The notes under the pieces were generated by a model. It had not been told where the DNA came from and did no database searches. It saw only the letters and a program-made list of their open reading frames with translations. From Acephala macrosclerotiorum (lineage: Eukaryota; Ascomycota; Leotiomycetes; Helotiales; Mollisiaceae), in NCBI GenBank assembly GCA_014904845.1, contig MU119259.1:186001-250000 (forward strand): a stretch of DNA of 64,000 nt, written 5' to 3'. Below, piece after piece: positions 34,006-46,223 of this stretch; positions within the stretch are counted from its first letter, which is position 1; the number at the start of each line of letters is the position of its first letter. A program made the translations under genes and the position numbers.

Positions 34006-34137
34006 TTTAGATAGCTGAAGAACAGAGTACCCCGATACCAGGAGCAGCACATGGATCAACCTGGCTACCTACGACCCAGATGTACCTCGATGGAGTAATA
34101 CATGGATCTACCTATGCCTTCTGAATTTGGTAGCTAT

Positions 34138-35516
34138 TCAAATATTGTAGCGCTTGCGTTGCTGCTGCTTTTGAACCACCCAATTTTCATCCCAGTCCTC
34201 GTCATCAGCGGACTCGACTAAGTTAGATTGTTAGTACCTCGAATGACATAGTAAAGATATGGTGATCTTAGATGTAACCTACTAGCACAATCATCCGTGG
34301 CGTGCTTCTCCGTCTTATCTGCCTTCTTGACCTCCGTATCAGCTGCCTTGCTGTCCTTAGCTGGACCGGCCATTCTACCACTATCTTTGATCTTTCCGGC
34401 AGCGAACTTGACAGGTCTTCGGCCGCGGACTTGTCTGGTTGGGCTTCCCTTGGTTTGAATTTCTCGAGCAGGGCTTCCTCTGTCAGGACTTTCTTTGGCA
34501 GGAGATTCCGTGACATCGACCCACTGTTCGTCCTCTTCCTTCCCATCTCCCTCCTTGGGACCCGGGGCAAACATATTAGCAAGATGACTTTTCTTTCGAT
34601 TAAACTGGAATCTTTCTGGGCAGGGAGGACGACCATGGTAAGGTTCAGGCGGAGGCGCGGCCGAGTCTAGAAGACGGGGAAGTCAGCAATTACCCTTCAA
34701 TGGTTCGGGAGTATGTGTTAAGAGGAATATCATAGGACACTCGAAATAGGAAAAATCGGGTATCCCACGTTTACGTACGGATTGGGTTTGCGATATCCTT
34801 TCGACGCCATAGGAATGAGAGATTTGTTCGACCAGCTGAGTGCGCCTCGAGGATGTCATCAATGGTAAACCTGCTGGGGCTATCGCTGCGGCTTGTAGAT
34901 CGACTGTGGTGAGGACTTACGGTACGCGAAGCAGATGAATAGCCAAACTGTAGACCCCAGCAACCAGAGCCTCGAGGAGGTTTGTAGACAGGTCCGTCGG
35001 GGGATTCCTTCAAACGGTAACGGTAGACAACACCGAGGTGACGATCATTCCATGGAGTGACCAAACTAGGGGCGGCATCTCGGATACTAGTAATCTGTTA
35101 GCATTCGATGGCGTACCGAAGACGGTATTTGCAGGTTTTGTAGGACATCGGCGATGGGGAAGGAATAGGGATAGCGACATACCCCGTAAAAGAACCACCA
35201 ACTGCGGCAGCCCAACTACCATCGCCAATATGATCGGGATCGAGAGCTTGAGAAAGCCTTTTGATCAGTTTTGTGCTACGCGCGCGCTCGATTCGAGTAA
35301 TCGCACTGGGGCCAGCGCAGAGTGAGACAAATGTATCTGTTTAAGAGGTCAGTTGGCAGGTTCGCTAAATAAAGGAGATGGAACACACGAACCCAGAGTA
35401 TCAGTTGATATAGTACAGAATCGTACAATCGGAGAAGTAATATTTCGAAAAGTAACAAGAAAACGAGAAGGAGATCGGTCGCGGCTCGAGGACGCAGTTG
35501 ACCTCTTTCGAGCCAT
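34138..35516 (-). CDS. Conserved fungal protein of unknown function, Ser/Pro-rich C-terminus
   Basis: Five exons on the minus strand (35516-35393, 35336-35183, 35086-34779, 34666-34283, 34217-34138) total 349 residues, every junction GT-AG and in phase. Recognisable stretches: MARKRSTASSSRDRSPSRF, TFVSLCAGPSAITRIERARS, LSQALDPDHIGDGSWAAAVG, then DAAPSLVTPWNDRHLGVVYR, VYKPPRGSGCWGLQFGYSSA, FTIDDILEAHSAGRTNLSF. The C-terminal 130 residues are charged and disordered (SPAKESPDRGSPAREI repeats of SPx, then DDEDWDENWVVQKQQQRKRY). No enzyme motif, signal peptide or membrane helix. The DWDENW and KQQQRKR end may be a nuclear or RNA-linked tail, but that is only a guess. The gene is convergent with the MpaB-like gene (132 bases between stops). 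Confidence 0.72.
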
Positions 35517-36811
35517 TGCGGATAGTCAACGGTAGAAAGATGTGTGGAGACTTCAAAGAGCTTGATAGAGAAAGCGCATTGATGTGGAGGCAATTGAGAA
35601 AGCAATTGGTGTCAAGATGGGATTTGGAGTTGAGAAAGTTGGATGAGAGAGCGACAGCAATTTTGCTGGCAAATAGTTTCATTGTGCGAGGCTGCGCAGA
35701 TGCGAAGGTGAGGTTATAGATTTCGCGAATCCAGGCGCAAGACGCGACTTGGTGTAATCACCGTGACGAAAGTTCATGTCGACGAAAACAGCCGACAGAA
35801 ACTAATGCGGTAGTACGCCAGCACGCTTAATGGAGTCATGATCTTGCCTGCATTGCGGAAATGGTAGGATAGTAGGTACTCGTTGATGTGCAGATAACCC
35901 GGGATGACTAGGACAATCAAGATATCAACATTGTCGAGGCTTACCGAGGTTTTTGTCCTCAAGCACCCTCGAAAGTTTACACGCCTTCAACATCGACATA
36001 TTATGCAAAGTTGATCTTTGGTAACTTAAAGCAAGCATGGTAGCTTCACCGTGACGACCAGCAGTCAAGGTGCAGGGGAGAATCCATCGCGCGACCGCGT
36101 CTAGAGACTCGAATGCTCGTGGGGCTTGAAGTTACAGTAAACACATCGAAAAGCAATTACAACGCGAGTAATAAGTCAAAGTGAGTAGTGAAGCTTCGAA
36201 AACGACGATAGCGAGCGATTAACAATAATGATTTTTCGTAGAGGTGCAAATTGGTACATGCACAGTTGTCTATGCTTCCCAGACAAGCACTACGCTCAGG
36301 ACCAGAACGGAAACCTCACGCATTGTAAATGGAGCCCGGAGAGCAAGACTGCAATTACAATGCTTTGTGGGTGGGGAGCTGGGACATTTACAGTCATCAG
36401 GTGGAAGCACTCAAGCTCTGGAGTATAGGCTAACCTGCTAGTAGACACGATTTAACGTCGAGAATAGTGCTATCCAGAGTTATCAAGTCCCGAGAATCTC
36501 AAGCGCAGATCAGAGCAAATTAAAGCTGCCCTAAAAATGGGATGCAGTGGCGTCGAACTACCTATGTGAAGTGAAGTGAAGTGAAGGTGAGTCTCGCTCG
36601 CGGCATTAGCTTCAAAAGCACGTGCCGCCCCACCGATAAGCAAGAGCTTCCCTGAAGCTTTGCCCGATTGCACCTCCTCACTACTCGCATCTGGGCTCTC
36701 CTAATCCTAGATACTGAGCAGCACAAGATACCAACGCAACCCATTGGAGCTTGCTTGGGCGTTGCCTAATTACCATCACCCCTCCACGGTACAGCGACCC
36801 CAGCAAGAACA
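35517..36811. other. Divergent intergenic region upstream of VMA5
   Basis: About 1.3 kb between the minus-strand gene at 35516 and VMA5. Short frames at 36228-36441 share no known motif. A gtgaa pentamer is repeated four times at 36566-36585. Confidence 0.45.
36566..36587. repeat. gtgaa pentamer repeat upstream of VMA5
   Basis: Four consecutive gtgaa units followed by ggtgag, about 230 bases before the VMA5 start codon. Confidence 0.8.
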
Positions 36812-38235
36812 ATGTCGGGTCCCATGAAATACATACTGGTCTCTTTGCCCACGTCCATCTCGCCATCCAATGACAAGGAGGAGGCTCTCACGGCACTACG
36901 TTCGACGGTGGGCGCAGAGAATGGCGAGGTTCAGCCATTCAAGATCCCAGAGTTCAAGATTGGAACGCTAGATGCCTTGGTTCAGCAAGCCGACGACCTG
37001 GCGAAGCTAGAAAGCTCCTGCGAAGCTGTGGTTGCGAAGGTTGGAGATTCATTGCGGAGCTTGCTCGAGGGAGATGAGGATAAAATTGCACAGCAGAAGA
37101 CGGTCAATGATAGTATGTTTTCTAATCAGCCCTGCTGGCATTCCTATACCTTTGAACCTGCCATTAACATGTCTCAACAGAGCCTGCCGATCAATACCTG
37201 AGAACCTTCACCTGGAATAAGGTCAAATATCGTGCCGACAAGCCACTTGCGGAGCTCATAGACTCGCTGCAGAAGGTCCGTAAAAGCGTCTCCAAAAAAC
37301 CGAACAGTAGTTGATTTGGTTAAAGGAACTCATTAGCATTGACAACGACGTCAAAAGCAAGCTCAGTCAATACAACAATGTCAAGACAAACCTTACCACA
37401 TTACAACGGAAACAAACGTGTGTTATTCCGTTGGTACATTACATGCTGGGGATACATGGCTGACTCCTCCACAGCGGCAACCTCTCTACTAAATCTCTCA
37501 CACCGGTGGTTGATCCGAAACTATTGATCCAAGATTCCGAGTACCTCGAAACACACTTAGTCGTCGTGCCTAATAATGCGAAGAAAGACTTCATCCGAAG
37601 CTATGAGACGATCTCGCCCATGGTCGTGCCACGATCATCTATTGAGGTTACACGCGATGAAGAGTTTACGCTATTTGCCGTCACGACCTTCAAGAAACAC
37701 AGTGCTGATTTCCAGCACAAATGCAGGGAGCAGAAATGGACACCTCGAGACTACAAGTATGTTGAGGGTGGTAAAGAAGAAGAGCGAAAGGAGATCGAGC
37801 GAGTCAGCAAGGATGAAAGAAAGATCTGGGGAGAGGCATTAAGGCTTGGACGGACGGGCTGGAGCGAGAGCGTGATGATTTGGATTCACGTCTTAACTCT
37901 TCGAGTATTTGTTGAGACTGTGCTACGCTATGGACTTCCTCTGGACTTTGTCTGTGGTTTGATTAAGGTATGCGATTGTCCGGATTAGACCAGCGCCGAA
38001 TGACAGCAGCGCTAATAGTCTGTAGACTTCTCCTAAGCTAGCTAAGAAAGTGAAGACATCGCTCGACTCGACATACTCGTATCTGGGTGGAAACGCATTT
38101 GGGAGGGACAAGAAGGGCAAAGTTACCAAGGATGACTCGGCATTGTCTTCAGAAATGGCAGCAGCTGGAGTTGGTGGGCATGGTGAAGGTAGTGAGTATA
38201 CGGCCTATGTTTATTACGACTTCGAGATCATATAG
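36812..38235 (+). CDS. VMA5: V-type ATPase subunit C
   Basis: Five exons (36812-37112, 37181-37275, 37326-37417, 37475-37967, 38026-38235) give 396 residues, the usual size. The start reads MSGPMKYILVSLPTSISPS; then FKIPEFKIGTLDALVQQADD, KPADQYLRTFTWNKVKYRAD, PLAELIDSLQK, SIDNDVKSKLSQYNNVKTNL, YLETHLVVVPNNAKKDF, SYETISPMVVPRSS, FTLFAVTTFKKH, and ESVMIWIHVLTLRVFVETVL. The C-terminus ends EYTAYVYYDFEII. Subunit C (Vma5) sits between the V1 and Vo sectors and leaves during regulated disassembly of the vacuolar proton pump. Without splicing at 37112 and 37417 the family sequence is lost, so the introns are well supported. Nothing unusual. Confidence 0.95.
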
Positions 38236-38366
38236 ATATCACGGGATGCGGTATTCCCCATTGGCGCATGGGTTGTAGCATTGTAGCATTGTGTCAGCTT
38301 GCGTGAAGCATTCAACTTTAATGGGAAACCATTCATCAAAGCAGAGGCATTTGTTGACTCTATTCT

Positions 38367-39097
38367 CTATTTGGGAAGCAGATTCTTTGAATGCAAATAC
38401 TCCATGATCTTGGCAACCGACTCCTCCACAGACAGCTGGTCGGTTCTGAGATGAATCTCAGGTGCTTCTGGCGCCTCGTATGGTGCGGAGATACCAGTGA
38501 AATTTGGGATTTCTCCTGCTCGAGCCTTCTTGTACAACCCCTTAGGATCTCGCTTCTCGGCAACTTCAACTGGGATATCGACAAACACCTCAATGAATGG
38601 GATCGGGTCATCTCTACCTTGGTCCGCAGCAGCATGGAGATCTCTTGCAATCTGTCGATCGGCCTTGTATGGTGATATGAAGGATGTCAGGGCGATTGTC
38701 GAAGAATCGGCGAACAGCTTGGCAACCTGGATATCCATTCGTTAACGAGGGTATTTGCCACTGTATAGAGCACGACTAACCTCTGCGATTCTTCTGATGT
38801 TCTCATTACGATCTTTCTCCGAGAATCCCAAATCCTTATTCAGTCCGAATCGTACATTATCTCCATCCAAACGGTATGCCGCGACGCCCAAGTGCAGAAG
38901 ATGTTGCTCGAGAGCGGTTGCTACGGTAGATTTTCCAGAAGCAGAGAGGCCAGTAAGCCAGAGGGTGAATCCGCGTTGTTTCCTCAATTCATTACGCTCA
39001 TGTCGGGAGAGGGAAGGGTGCCAGGTAATGTTACTGCATCATTTGTTAGTATTTTCTATGCAGACTGCGGGGTTTGGCGGGGTACTTGCGTCGCCAT
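38367..39097 (-). CDS. MET14: Adenylylsulfate kinase (APS kinase)
   Basis: Three exons (39097-39090, 39033-38781, 38726-38367) give 206 residues. The first exon is only 8 bases (ATGGCGAC) and must be spliced at a GC donor (gcaagt) to reach [13 protein letters not shown]; this placement restores the conserved fungal start. The P-loop is GLSASGKST, followed by [63 protein letters not shown] and [16 protein letters not shown]. The enzyme phosphorylates adenosine 5'-phosphosulfate with ATP to PAPS in sulfate assimilation. The 3' ends of VMA5 and this gene converge with 131 bases between. Length and motifs agree with the family. Confidence 0.95.
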
Positions 39098-39647
39098 TTT
39101 TGTGGTTTAGGAAATTGTTCGTGAAAAGTTGAAAAGAGGCGATGGTTGCGATATTTGTTGGAGTACAGTTTCGTATTTAAGAATTTGTCTTCAGGCTAGA
39201 GTCTGCCAGTAATTGTCTGGAAGATGGGGACCCATTGAGCAGAAAACTATTTTGACGCGTCCATGATGGCGTAATTGCCGGTACAGTCACGTGTAAATTC
39301 AGGGGTAGGTACTTGCATATCCTTCTCGTGGTAGATCTGTCTCCCTGGGAATGGTGTACGGTGGTATGTTTTGGTGTGATATACGCATTCACAATTGGGT
39401 CGGGAAGGGATAGAACACTCAATGTGATCTTCGTGTCTACAATGTCCCAGGGTTCCCTGGGCCAATGGATTCTCTAACCTCGAAGCCAATAGCTGCTTCG
39501 AATCTTCGGCTACCACTACTGCACGTCTATATTACTGGGTATTTTGTACAGAACTCCATCTAAATGCCGGGTTGTTTGTCTGCCTCTTGGCTTCTACTCT
39601 AATGCCCACTGGGACTGTCTTCTACAGTATCTGGGTTCCAGCTCCCT
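39098..39647. other. Intergenic region between MET14 promoter and the thioesterase 3' end
   Basis: Both neighbours are on the minus strand, so this holds the MET14 promoter and the end of the upstream gene. A CACGTG E-box-like site is not certain; the sequence cacgtg occurs at 39288-39293 and could be a regulatory site, but that is inference. Confidence 0.4.
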
Positions 39648-40632
39648 TCACTGAACAGGATAAACTCTTGCCATCGTCTGCATAGTGTCAGTAAAACCCA
39701 GGAGGATCTCAAAATTTCCAGGCTTACAGCAGCTTGTCTTGGCTCAATAAATAACGCTGTGGCCTCAGCGAGGACTAACGGCTTCTCTCCCTTAGCTACG
39801 AGGGTTTCAATGCGACCCTCAACCCAAGCCTTTCGGCCCTCCACTTTGGTGGTTACGGCACGCAAGACAACAAAGCCACCTGCAGGCGTGGGATTTCGGT
39901 AGTTGATATTGAGATTTGCCGTCATCCCCACCTTGTTTGGAAGTGCTGCAAAGCAACATCTGGCAAGGCCTTCGTCTAGCAACGTAGCAAGAAGCCCACC
40001 ATGTACCAGTCCTGGATGACCGCAGAGATCTTCTCCTAGGTAAGATATAGAGACTAACGACTTGCCGCCTCGTTCACTCCACACAAATGGCGGAACTACA
40101 ACCCTACCAGGGCCCATCAACGTCCCTGCTGTCAGGTTATGACTTCGCTGCCCTTCCGGTATCTTCAAGTGTGGTCGTGATTCGGAGAATTGGGGCTGTG
40201 ACCTCAACTCAACAGCAATAGGGTGGTTCTTGATGAATTCTTCGACCTCGCGGGAAACATCGTCTTCGGGAGTAAACATCGTCAAAGTTTCTTCGTCGGA
40301 GGGAGGGTTGAGGTAGCCATTCGCGGCTTTGACAACTGGGACTACAGACATGATGAAGCCGGCGCTGCTGAAAAGGACAGCAAGAGCAAGAACACGAACT
40401 GTTCGCCGAAGGAAAGATCTCTTTGCTGGCGGTGAAGGTATAGAGGCTTTTCGAGCTGTCAGCTATCGCAAGTAGTTTCGATCGAGTCATGCACCTGCGA
40501 CGCACCTGCGATTGTTTGACGGCTGCGAGTTGTGCTGAAGTTGAGGATTCTTGCTGGCAGAGGTCGGAATTCCTTCTTCACACAGGCAGGGATGCCGAAG
40601 GCAGTACTCGTTCGTAAACGTCTCGCAAACAT
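39648..40632 (-). CDS. Mitochondrial hotdog-fold (PaaI-type) acyl-CoA thioesterase-like protein
   Basis: Three exons (40632-40506, 40455-39728, 39677-39648) give 294 residues. The start MFARRLRTSTAFGIP and further Arg/Ser-rich sequence without acids is a typical mitochondrial presequence. A hydrophobic stretch (TVRVLALAVLFSSAGFIMS) may be an inner-membrane anchor. The hotdog domain shows GRVVVPPFVWSE, LGEDLCGHPGLVHGGLL with the HGG motif, ATLLDEGLARCCFAALPN (catalytic Asp), NLNINYRNPTPAGGFVVL and KAWVEGRIETLVAKGEKP. The last exon adds TMARVYPVQ; the unspliced frame (to 39599) would replace it with a weak tail, which is why I splice at gtaagc. Such enzymes hydrolyse acyl-CoA; substrate unknown. 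Confidence 0.86.
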
Positions 40633-41757
40633 CGGAAGAAATGTTGTGAGAGAAAATCAATGTCTTTTTTTTCTCCGTGACCTCGGCCTCGGTATGACAA
40701 TCGGAGCTGTCTTTCTTGATAAGCTTATCGGCACGCGAAGGGAACATCAATCAATGGAGCCTAATTCTGTATCGTAGCGTATACATATACAAGCCCTAGA
40801 TATTAAAGACGCTGCAGTACTCGAGTACTGGCTCGCCTCGACACATTCTATTCCGCGGTAGAATATAAGCTCGTCTGCTTTCCATTCATCTTTACTTTAC
40901 TCGGGCTTCGGCTGTTTGTGTTTCATATTCGTGATGAAGACTGTCCGAATTTTGCTCCCACGCTCATGCTCCATTCCACTCCACTCCACTCGACTTCATA
41001 TCTGCGAATCTGTTTAAATTGATATCTAAATCACACAGCTCACAGTACTCTCAAGATGGCTCCGGGTTCTTTCTCAACATGGATCACGACGTCATTGTGC
41101 TCTAGTCAGGGGTTGTCTCGGATGTGCCACTGTGCTGCCCCCGTGTCGTCCAGAAACCTGATGATGAGACTACTTGCTCGAGTGAGAGCTCCAGACAGGC
41201 TCCGCCACAGACAGCTAATCAGCCCACAATTCCCCAATAATACTGTACGCCTCCTGCTGCAATGAAAGCACGTGCGTGCGGATAGTTGAGAATCTAGTCC
41301 TGTATCGTGTTGGGTGGACAGACGGCAGCCTGTGATGAGTGGCATGATCTTTGATTGCAAGTAGGAAATTCATCCGGTGGAGGCTTCCACAGCTGCCCGG
41401 ACTCTGGCTGCGGGCAGATTTTCATGATTGAGTGGTCGTGCGTTTGTAAATCGACGCCAAACCAGGCCTTTTTCATGCTTGTGATGTTTGTGGGCCAATT
41501 GCGAAGCTCCTTGTCCAAACGCATGAACTGTCCCCCGCTCTCTGTGAACGTTCCCTGGACAGCAGGAATCCTGAGCCCGTCATATCATTCATACATAAGG
41601 TGAATCGACTCCCTGTCCCTTCCCTTCTCACTTTCGCTATCCATAAGCCACATATTTAGACGCATTCCAGATCGAACCAACTCAACCCAGCCCAAATTTT
41701 ACTACCTCTCCATCTCACCACATTTCTGCGTTGAATAGCCTCAGACTTATAGGAAAC
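40633..41757. other. Divergent intergenic region, 1.1 kb, no gene seen
   Basis: Between the thioesterase gene and the plus-strand gene at 41758. A short plus frame (41056-41265) begins with an ATG in a good context (caagATGGC) but has no recognisable features, and I leave it out. Several T/C-rich blocks suggest promoter DNA. Confidence 0.4.
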
Positions 41758-42367
41758 ATGGCGACCGCTGAGACAGTTCAATTGGGTCCTGCTCACCCTC
41801 CAAAGTAAACTGAATTTCCCTGCGCAGCCGTTTAGCATTAACACAGTGTTCGCAGGGAAGAGTCTATTAAGGCCTTCAATGAAATCGAGGTTGATCTCAA
41901 GAAGACACTACAACACCTACGCCACGAAACAAACAAACACGAGCCAGAGTACTTCAATGCCGTTCGTAATCTGTCGGATAAGCAGCTGACCAATTTCTCC
42001 TGTTTGTATTTCACCCTTAACCACATAAACTATAACTGACACCGTTTAGCGGACGACCTAAAGGAGGTCCGTATTGGTTCCTCTGCATACGGCATGCATC
42101 TGTTCGGAAAGGTTCTCCTTCCAGATTCCGATCCCGAACACTCCTACCCCGAGAAGTAAGCAATCTACTACTCTCATTACTACGATTCTAACAGAGCACG
42201 ACAGACGCGGAGATCTCTATTTCATGTTCAGAGCTTTCATTGGTGGCGACGCAGAGACAGCAAAGCTTCATTGCATTCACATGGAGGAAATTGAAAAGCC
42301 TGACGGAGATAAGGTCTTTAAGGCAATTTACTTCCAGAATGACCCGCTCGAGTGGTTCGACGTATGA
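41758..42367 (+). CDS. Small conserved fungal protein, unrecognised
   Basis: Four exons (41758-41804, 41856-42001, 42050-42155, 42205-42367) join in frame to 153 residues. Segments: MATAETVQLGPAHPPK, SIKAFNEIEVDLKKTLQHLR, EYFNAVRNLSDKQLTNFSS, DDLKEVRIGSSAYGMHLFGK, then after the last intron RGDLYFMFRAFIGGDAETAK, LHCIHMEEIEKPDGDK and the end FKAIYFQNDPLEWFDV. The last intron acceptor was placed at gacgacag-type sequence 13 bases after a ttctaac branch-point-like motif, since nearer acceptors break the frame. No signal peptide, membrane span or known motif is visible. I do not recognise the family. Confidence 0.68.
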
Positions 42368-42550
42368 ACGGATAGGGTATTGGGCATTTGGGAAACGGTT
42401 TCGGCAGTAGGTTAATTTTAGTCAGCGGGTTTTCACTTGGGTCGAAGGGCAGATTGATACTAAGGCACTTGCTTTCCTTGACTTCTTTTGTGTATAAGTA
42501 TTGAATCTACACTGCTAGAGTCACATTGTGATAATTCCTAAACTTATGCC

Positions 42551-45500
42551 TCAATAATCCTCGCCCTCGTCGTCGTCGAGTATCTCGGCATAGTCTTCAA
42601 CAGATGCAAAGGTTGGAAGACTCTTGAGCTTCTTCCGCTTCTCCCTACTACTTTGCTTGCTCTTGTCTTTCGGTTCGGCTGTGCTGCTTTGCAGCTCCTT
42701 CGCGAACAATTCACCCATTTCTGACCCAGCATCACTTCCGTCTGCTAACTCTCCCTCGGTGTCGTCCGAATCAGCCACGTCCGCACCCTCGAGTGACGCT
42801 GAATCTTCGCCACTCCCCACCTCAAGTTCGCCAATAGATGAATCTATGTCATCCAGGTCAAGCATCTCCATATCAGAGTCGTCATCACTAGGACCTTCCA
42901 CCTCTGGCCGTGAGTCCACGAGTGCTTGCCAGATCTCGTCTTCGTTCTCTTCGTCCTCGTTAATCGACTCCGCTGTCTTTTCGCCAAGTTTCTTCTTCGA
43001 AGAAGCTTGCTTGGACTTCCCAACCTGGCAGAAGTATTTGTGGAAGAAAACCTCATCGACGGCGACGTCTTCTGCCTTCTTGTGCCAGAATTTCTCTGTG
43101 TTTAAAGGATCCTGGGCACGACTGTCACCCTTATTAGAAAGAAGTATCCCTCGGCTTTCACCACCAGAAAGTGGCTGCATGATGCTCCCTCCCTTCGGTC
43201 CACTGGCGGCTGCTTTGGCGTTTCTGTAAACAAATCTATCGAGGAAGCTTGAAAGAGTATGGGAGGCCAGATCGGGCTTTGGAGGTAACTTCTCATTGTT
43301 CAATAGGCACGTAGCGAACAACGATACAGAAGGATGAAAATGGACGAGAAATGGGATCTGGTGTGATTAGCATTAGCCAATGTTTGACGTGCATGCACTT
43401 ACCGACTCCCAGAGACAGCTCTTTTCGGCGTTGCTGTGTTCAGGATCTCGCTTTCGCCCATCGTAGAACCTACGTCCGAGTCGTGATTCAGGATCATCCC
43501 TTTGAACGGTTTGCGTTTCCCCATCCTCGGGCACATCACGAAATGCTTCTTCATCGTCCTCGTCACCTTCTTCAGGCTCAGTAAGGAGGGATTTAAGTGC
43601 AGGGAAAACAGCTTCCAACTCCCTCAGTAGATAGAGAACTCCACAGACGAATGGTGGTTGGTGTAGGGTGACAACTTGCAGCATTCTCTTAGCAAATGCT
43701 TCAACCCGTTTCACATTCAAGTCCGCTTTTAGGGCTCGGAACAACAGGTTGAGGTACAAAGCGTGCTTAGAAGAAGTTATGAGGCGCGGATCGAGCAGTG
43801 ATTCGTATAGAGTCCTATAGAATCTATCGGCTGACAAGTGCTTTGATGTCGACAACTGCTCTATGAGCATCAGTGCCTGAACACTAGTGTTGAAATTTGA
43901 GGAATGGGTGATCCTGAACAGAGTATCCATATGCTTCTCGAGCCTATTGTTTCACGTTAGCAAGTACTACGAACTATACGTACACGATCACTTACGTGTG
44001 ATCATCTGATTTTGAGAACGGGAAGGCGCGATTAACGCCCGTCAAGACCGCGGATATTAACTTCTCAGTGATCTCCTCGCTAGCCAGTTTTGCCACCTCT
44101 TCCTTCGTAGCCTTAGCCTTTGCTTTCTTTCCCATCGGAGCACCCCCGCCTTGTATTTGCCCCTTTCGGTTAACGACGGGTGCATTTACAACTCTGGATT
44201 GTTCCGGTTTCTTCAAAATGGAGACGAATTGATCGAAATAGATGTCCAGAAGTTTCATAGCTACGCCCTCTTCCTTAGCGCTCAATATCGTTTGGTTGAG
44301 GGTGTTGATTGCATAATATTTCGCGTGCGAGCTCTGCCCCGGGCGAAGAAGAAGTTCGTTCTCAATGGACCTGATGATTATCGGCTTCATCAGTGGATGA
44401 GAAACCTGTAATTGGAGCAAAAAGTACGAAGCCCGAGATGCAATTTTCTTGTCCGGGTCTCCTAACTTATTAACCAAGAGCCGGAGGAGATTGGCTTCTT
44501 GCTCAGGCTTTTCTCTCAAGAGCTCGTAGACATAGCTGATAGCTCTTGAGCGAGCGTATTCGACTTCATCGTTACACCAGCCTTCCAGAACCTTCAGCAT
44601 GTCGAAATAAGACTCTTTCAACCAATCTTCGTACGCCCAAGATATTAGATGTGCCTTGGAGATGCCGCCGGGTAGATTTTGGCCAGTTTTCCAACTTAGG
44701 GCCGAACTCTGCTCTAGTGCACCTAGAAGTCCAGGCTGTGTGGCAAAAGTCCGTAATCGTCTATCAGCTGGCAAGACTACGCCTGCTCCGAGAAGATCTT
44801 TCAGTGCCCCCAAAGCAGTCACCGCTTGCCCACGGCTCCTTTTCTTGGCTAGAGTTAGGAGGCTTTCAAACGATTTAGTTGTATGAACTGGCGACTCTTG
44901 GACCACAAGCGTCAATGCCGAAACTTTGTCTGATAGAGTACCAGAAGCCATAATTGTAGAAAGAAATCGGTGAGATGAAGAGGAGGAGAGGTGCTTAGAG
45001 GCGTATAGATTGCTGTCAGCCTCAAGCAAGGATAAAGCATAGCCCTTCAAGCTAGAGATGGCATGGCGGTACTCCGAAGCATCCTCGCCTAGTGCAGTGT
45101 AGAGCTCAGGAAGCGGTGCAGTATGCCATTCGGGGCGTGCTTCGAAAATCTATGGCGAGTCAGTTTTGAGGAAGTTCTTCTCTCTTTGGGGTACTGACAA
45201 GACGGTTGACATTGTCTGGCGTGGTGACGGTCTTTTGCGTGATTGCTGCTTGCTCTTTTTGGACAGCTTCTGCGGTCTCTGTCTCCAATTGCTCCGAGAT
45301 ATATGAACCAGATGCGTCATCCCAGTCTTCCTCTTCATCCATAGATTCATCCTCAGGACCATTCATGTTTTTCTCGATCCCCAGACCAGCAACAAAGTTC
45401 GCAAGCTCTTTCCGAAGGGATTTATCGAGAGAGGGACCAGCATTGGAAACACCTTCTTCATCGGATTCAACGTCCGCCACAAGCTCCAAATCCTCTTCTG

Positions 45501-45885
45501 TACCTCCCAAAGCCAGTATTTCTTGCAAAAGTGCCACGTTGCCATCAGCTACCTGCGCATTTTGGGCGGAAGGATTGCGATCATTTCCCAGTTGTTGACC
45601 AGATGTTTTCGCCTTGCCGTTCGCGTCTCGTTTCGTACCCCTTCGAGGCTCGGATTTCTTCGAACTCGAGACGCTCTTCGACCCATTGCCAATTGTATCT
45701 ATTCGCACATGCTCGGGGTTTTTACTTGGGGCCGTGAATAGTGATTGCTGCGTTTTGTCGAGACCCTTTTCGATCCTGGCAGTCAGGGCAGACAAAGCCT
45801 CCTTGTTGAATAGTGGGAGAATGGCATCCGATGAAACTCCTGCTCCTGCGGTCGGCTTCGAGAGTTTGCTCCTTTTCTTTGCCAT
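42551..45885 (-). CDS. MAK21: Ribosome biogenesis protein Mak21/Noc1 (CBF domain, CEBPZ family)
   Basis: Four exons (45885-45199, 45149-43996, 43943-43403, 43357-42551), all in phase, give 1062 residues. The start MAKKRSKLSK at 45885 is preferred over an in-frame ATG at 45912. The N-terminal 230 residues are acidic (DESMDEEEDWDD) and end before IFEARPEWHTAPLPELYTAL. The HEAT-like part has SDKVSALTLVVQESPVHT, LISWAYEDWLKESYFDMLKV, RSRAISYVYELLREKPEQE, ENELLLRPGQSSHAKYYAIN and LNQTILSAKEEGVAMKLLDI. The CBF region follows: LYESLLDPRLITSSKHALYL, then FVCGVLYLLRELEAVFPALK. The end is a long acidic tail and EKRKKLKSLPTFASVEDYAE. Mak21 with Noc2 is needed for 60S pre-ribosome assembly in the nucleolus. 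Very secure. Confidence 0.95.
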
Positions 45886-46223
45886 TCTTGCAACCTCAAA
45901 ACACTTAGGCACTCGTTGGTGCGGTCGAGAGAAAGGAAAATATAATATTTTTTCGCGAACTTCTCGGCTGCGATAAGATAAAGATAAAATTCACTATGTC
46001 TACCTAGGTGTGGCACTAGCGTCGTTTTCGACTTCATGAACCCAATGGAAAGCTTTGCTTAACTCTGGCAACTCGACAATTCGACAACTCGACAACTCCA
46101 CATTTCGACTCTCGGTCGGCATGTGGCAGAAGGTTTTGTGATAGCTATTTCCTCTATATTTTCGGACTGTCAGCGGCGTTTCGGATATTCGGTCTGGTGG
46201 TCTCTCTCTACCTTTCCAACAAA
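45886..46223. promoter_or_regulatory. Divergent promoter of MAK21 and the mitochondrial ProRS gene
   Basis: Only 338 bases separate the two start codons, so the promoters must share this DNA. It contains a short repeat around 46068-46098 (actcgacaa units). Specific factor sites were not identified. Confidence 0.6.

Noticed and set aside
42624..43229. 201-codon Ser-rich plus-strand frame
   Set aside because: It is the antisense shadow of the acidic tail of MAK21.
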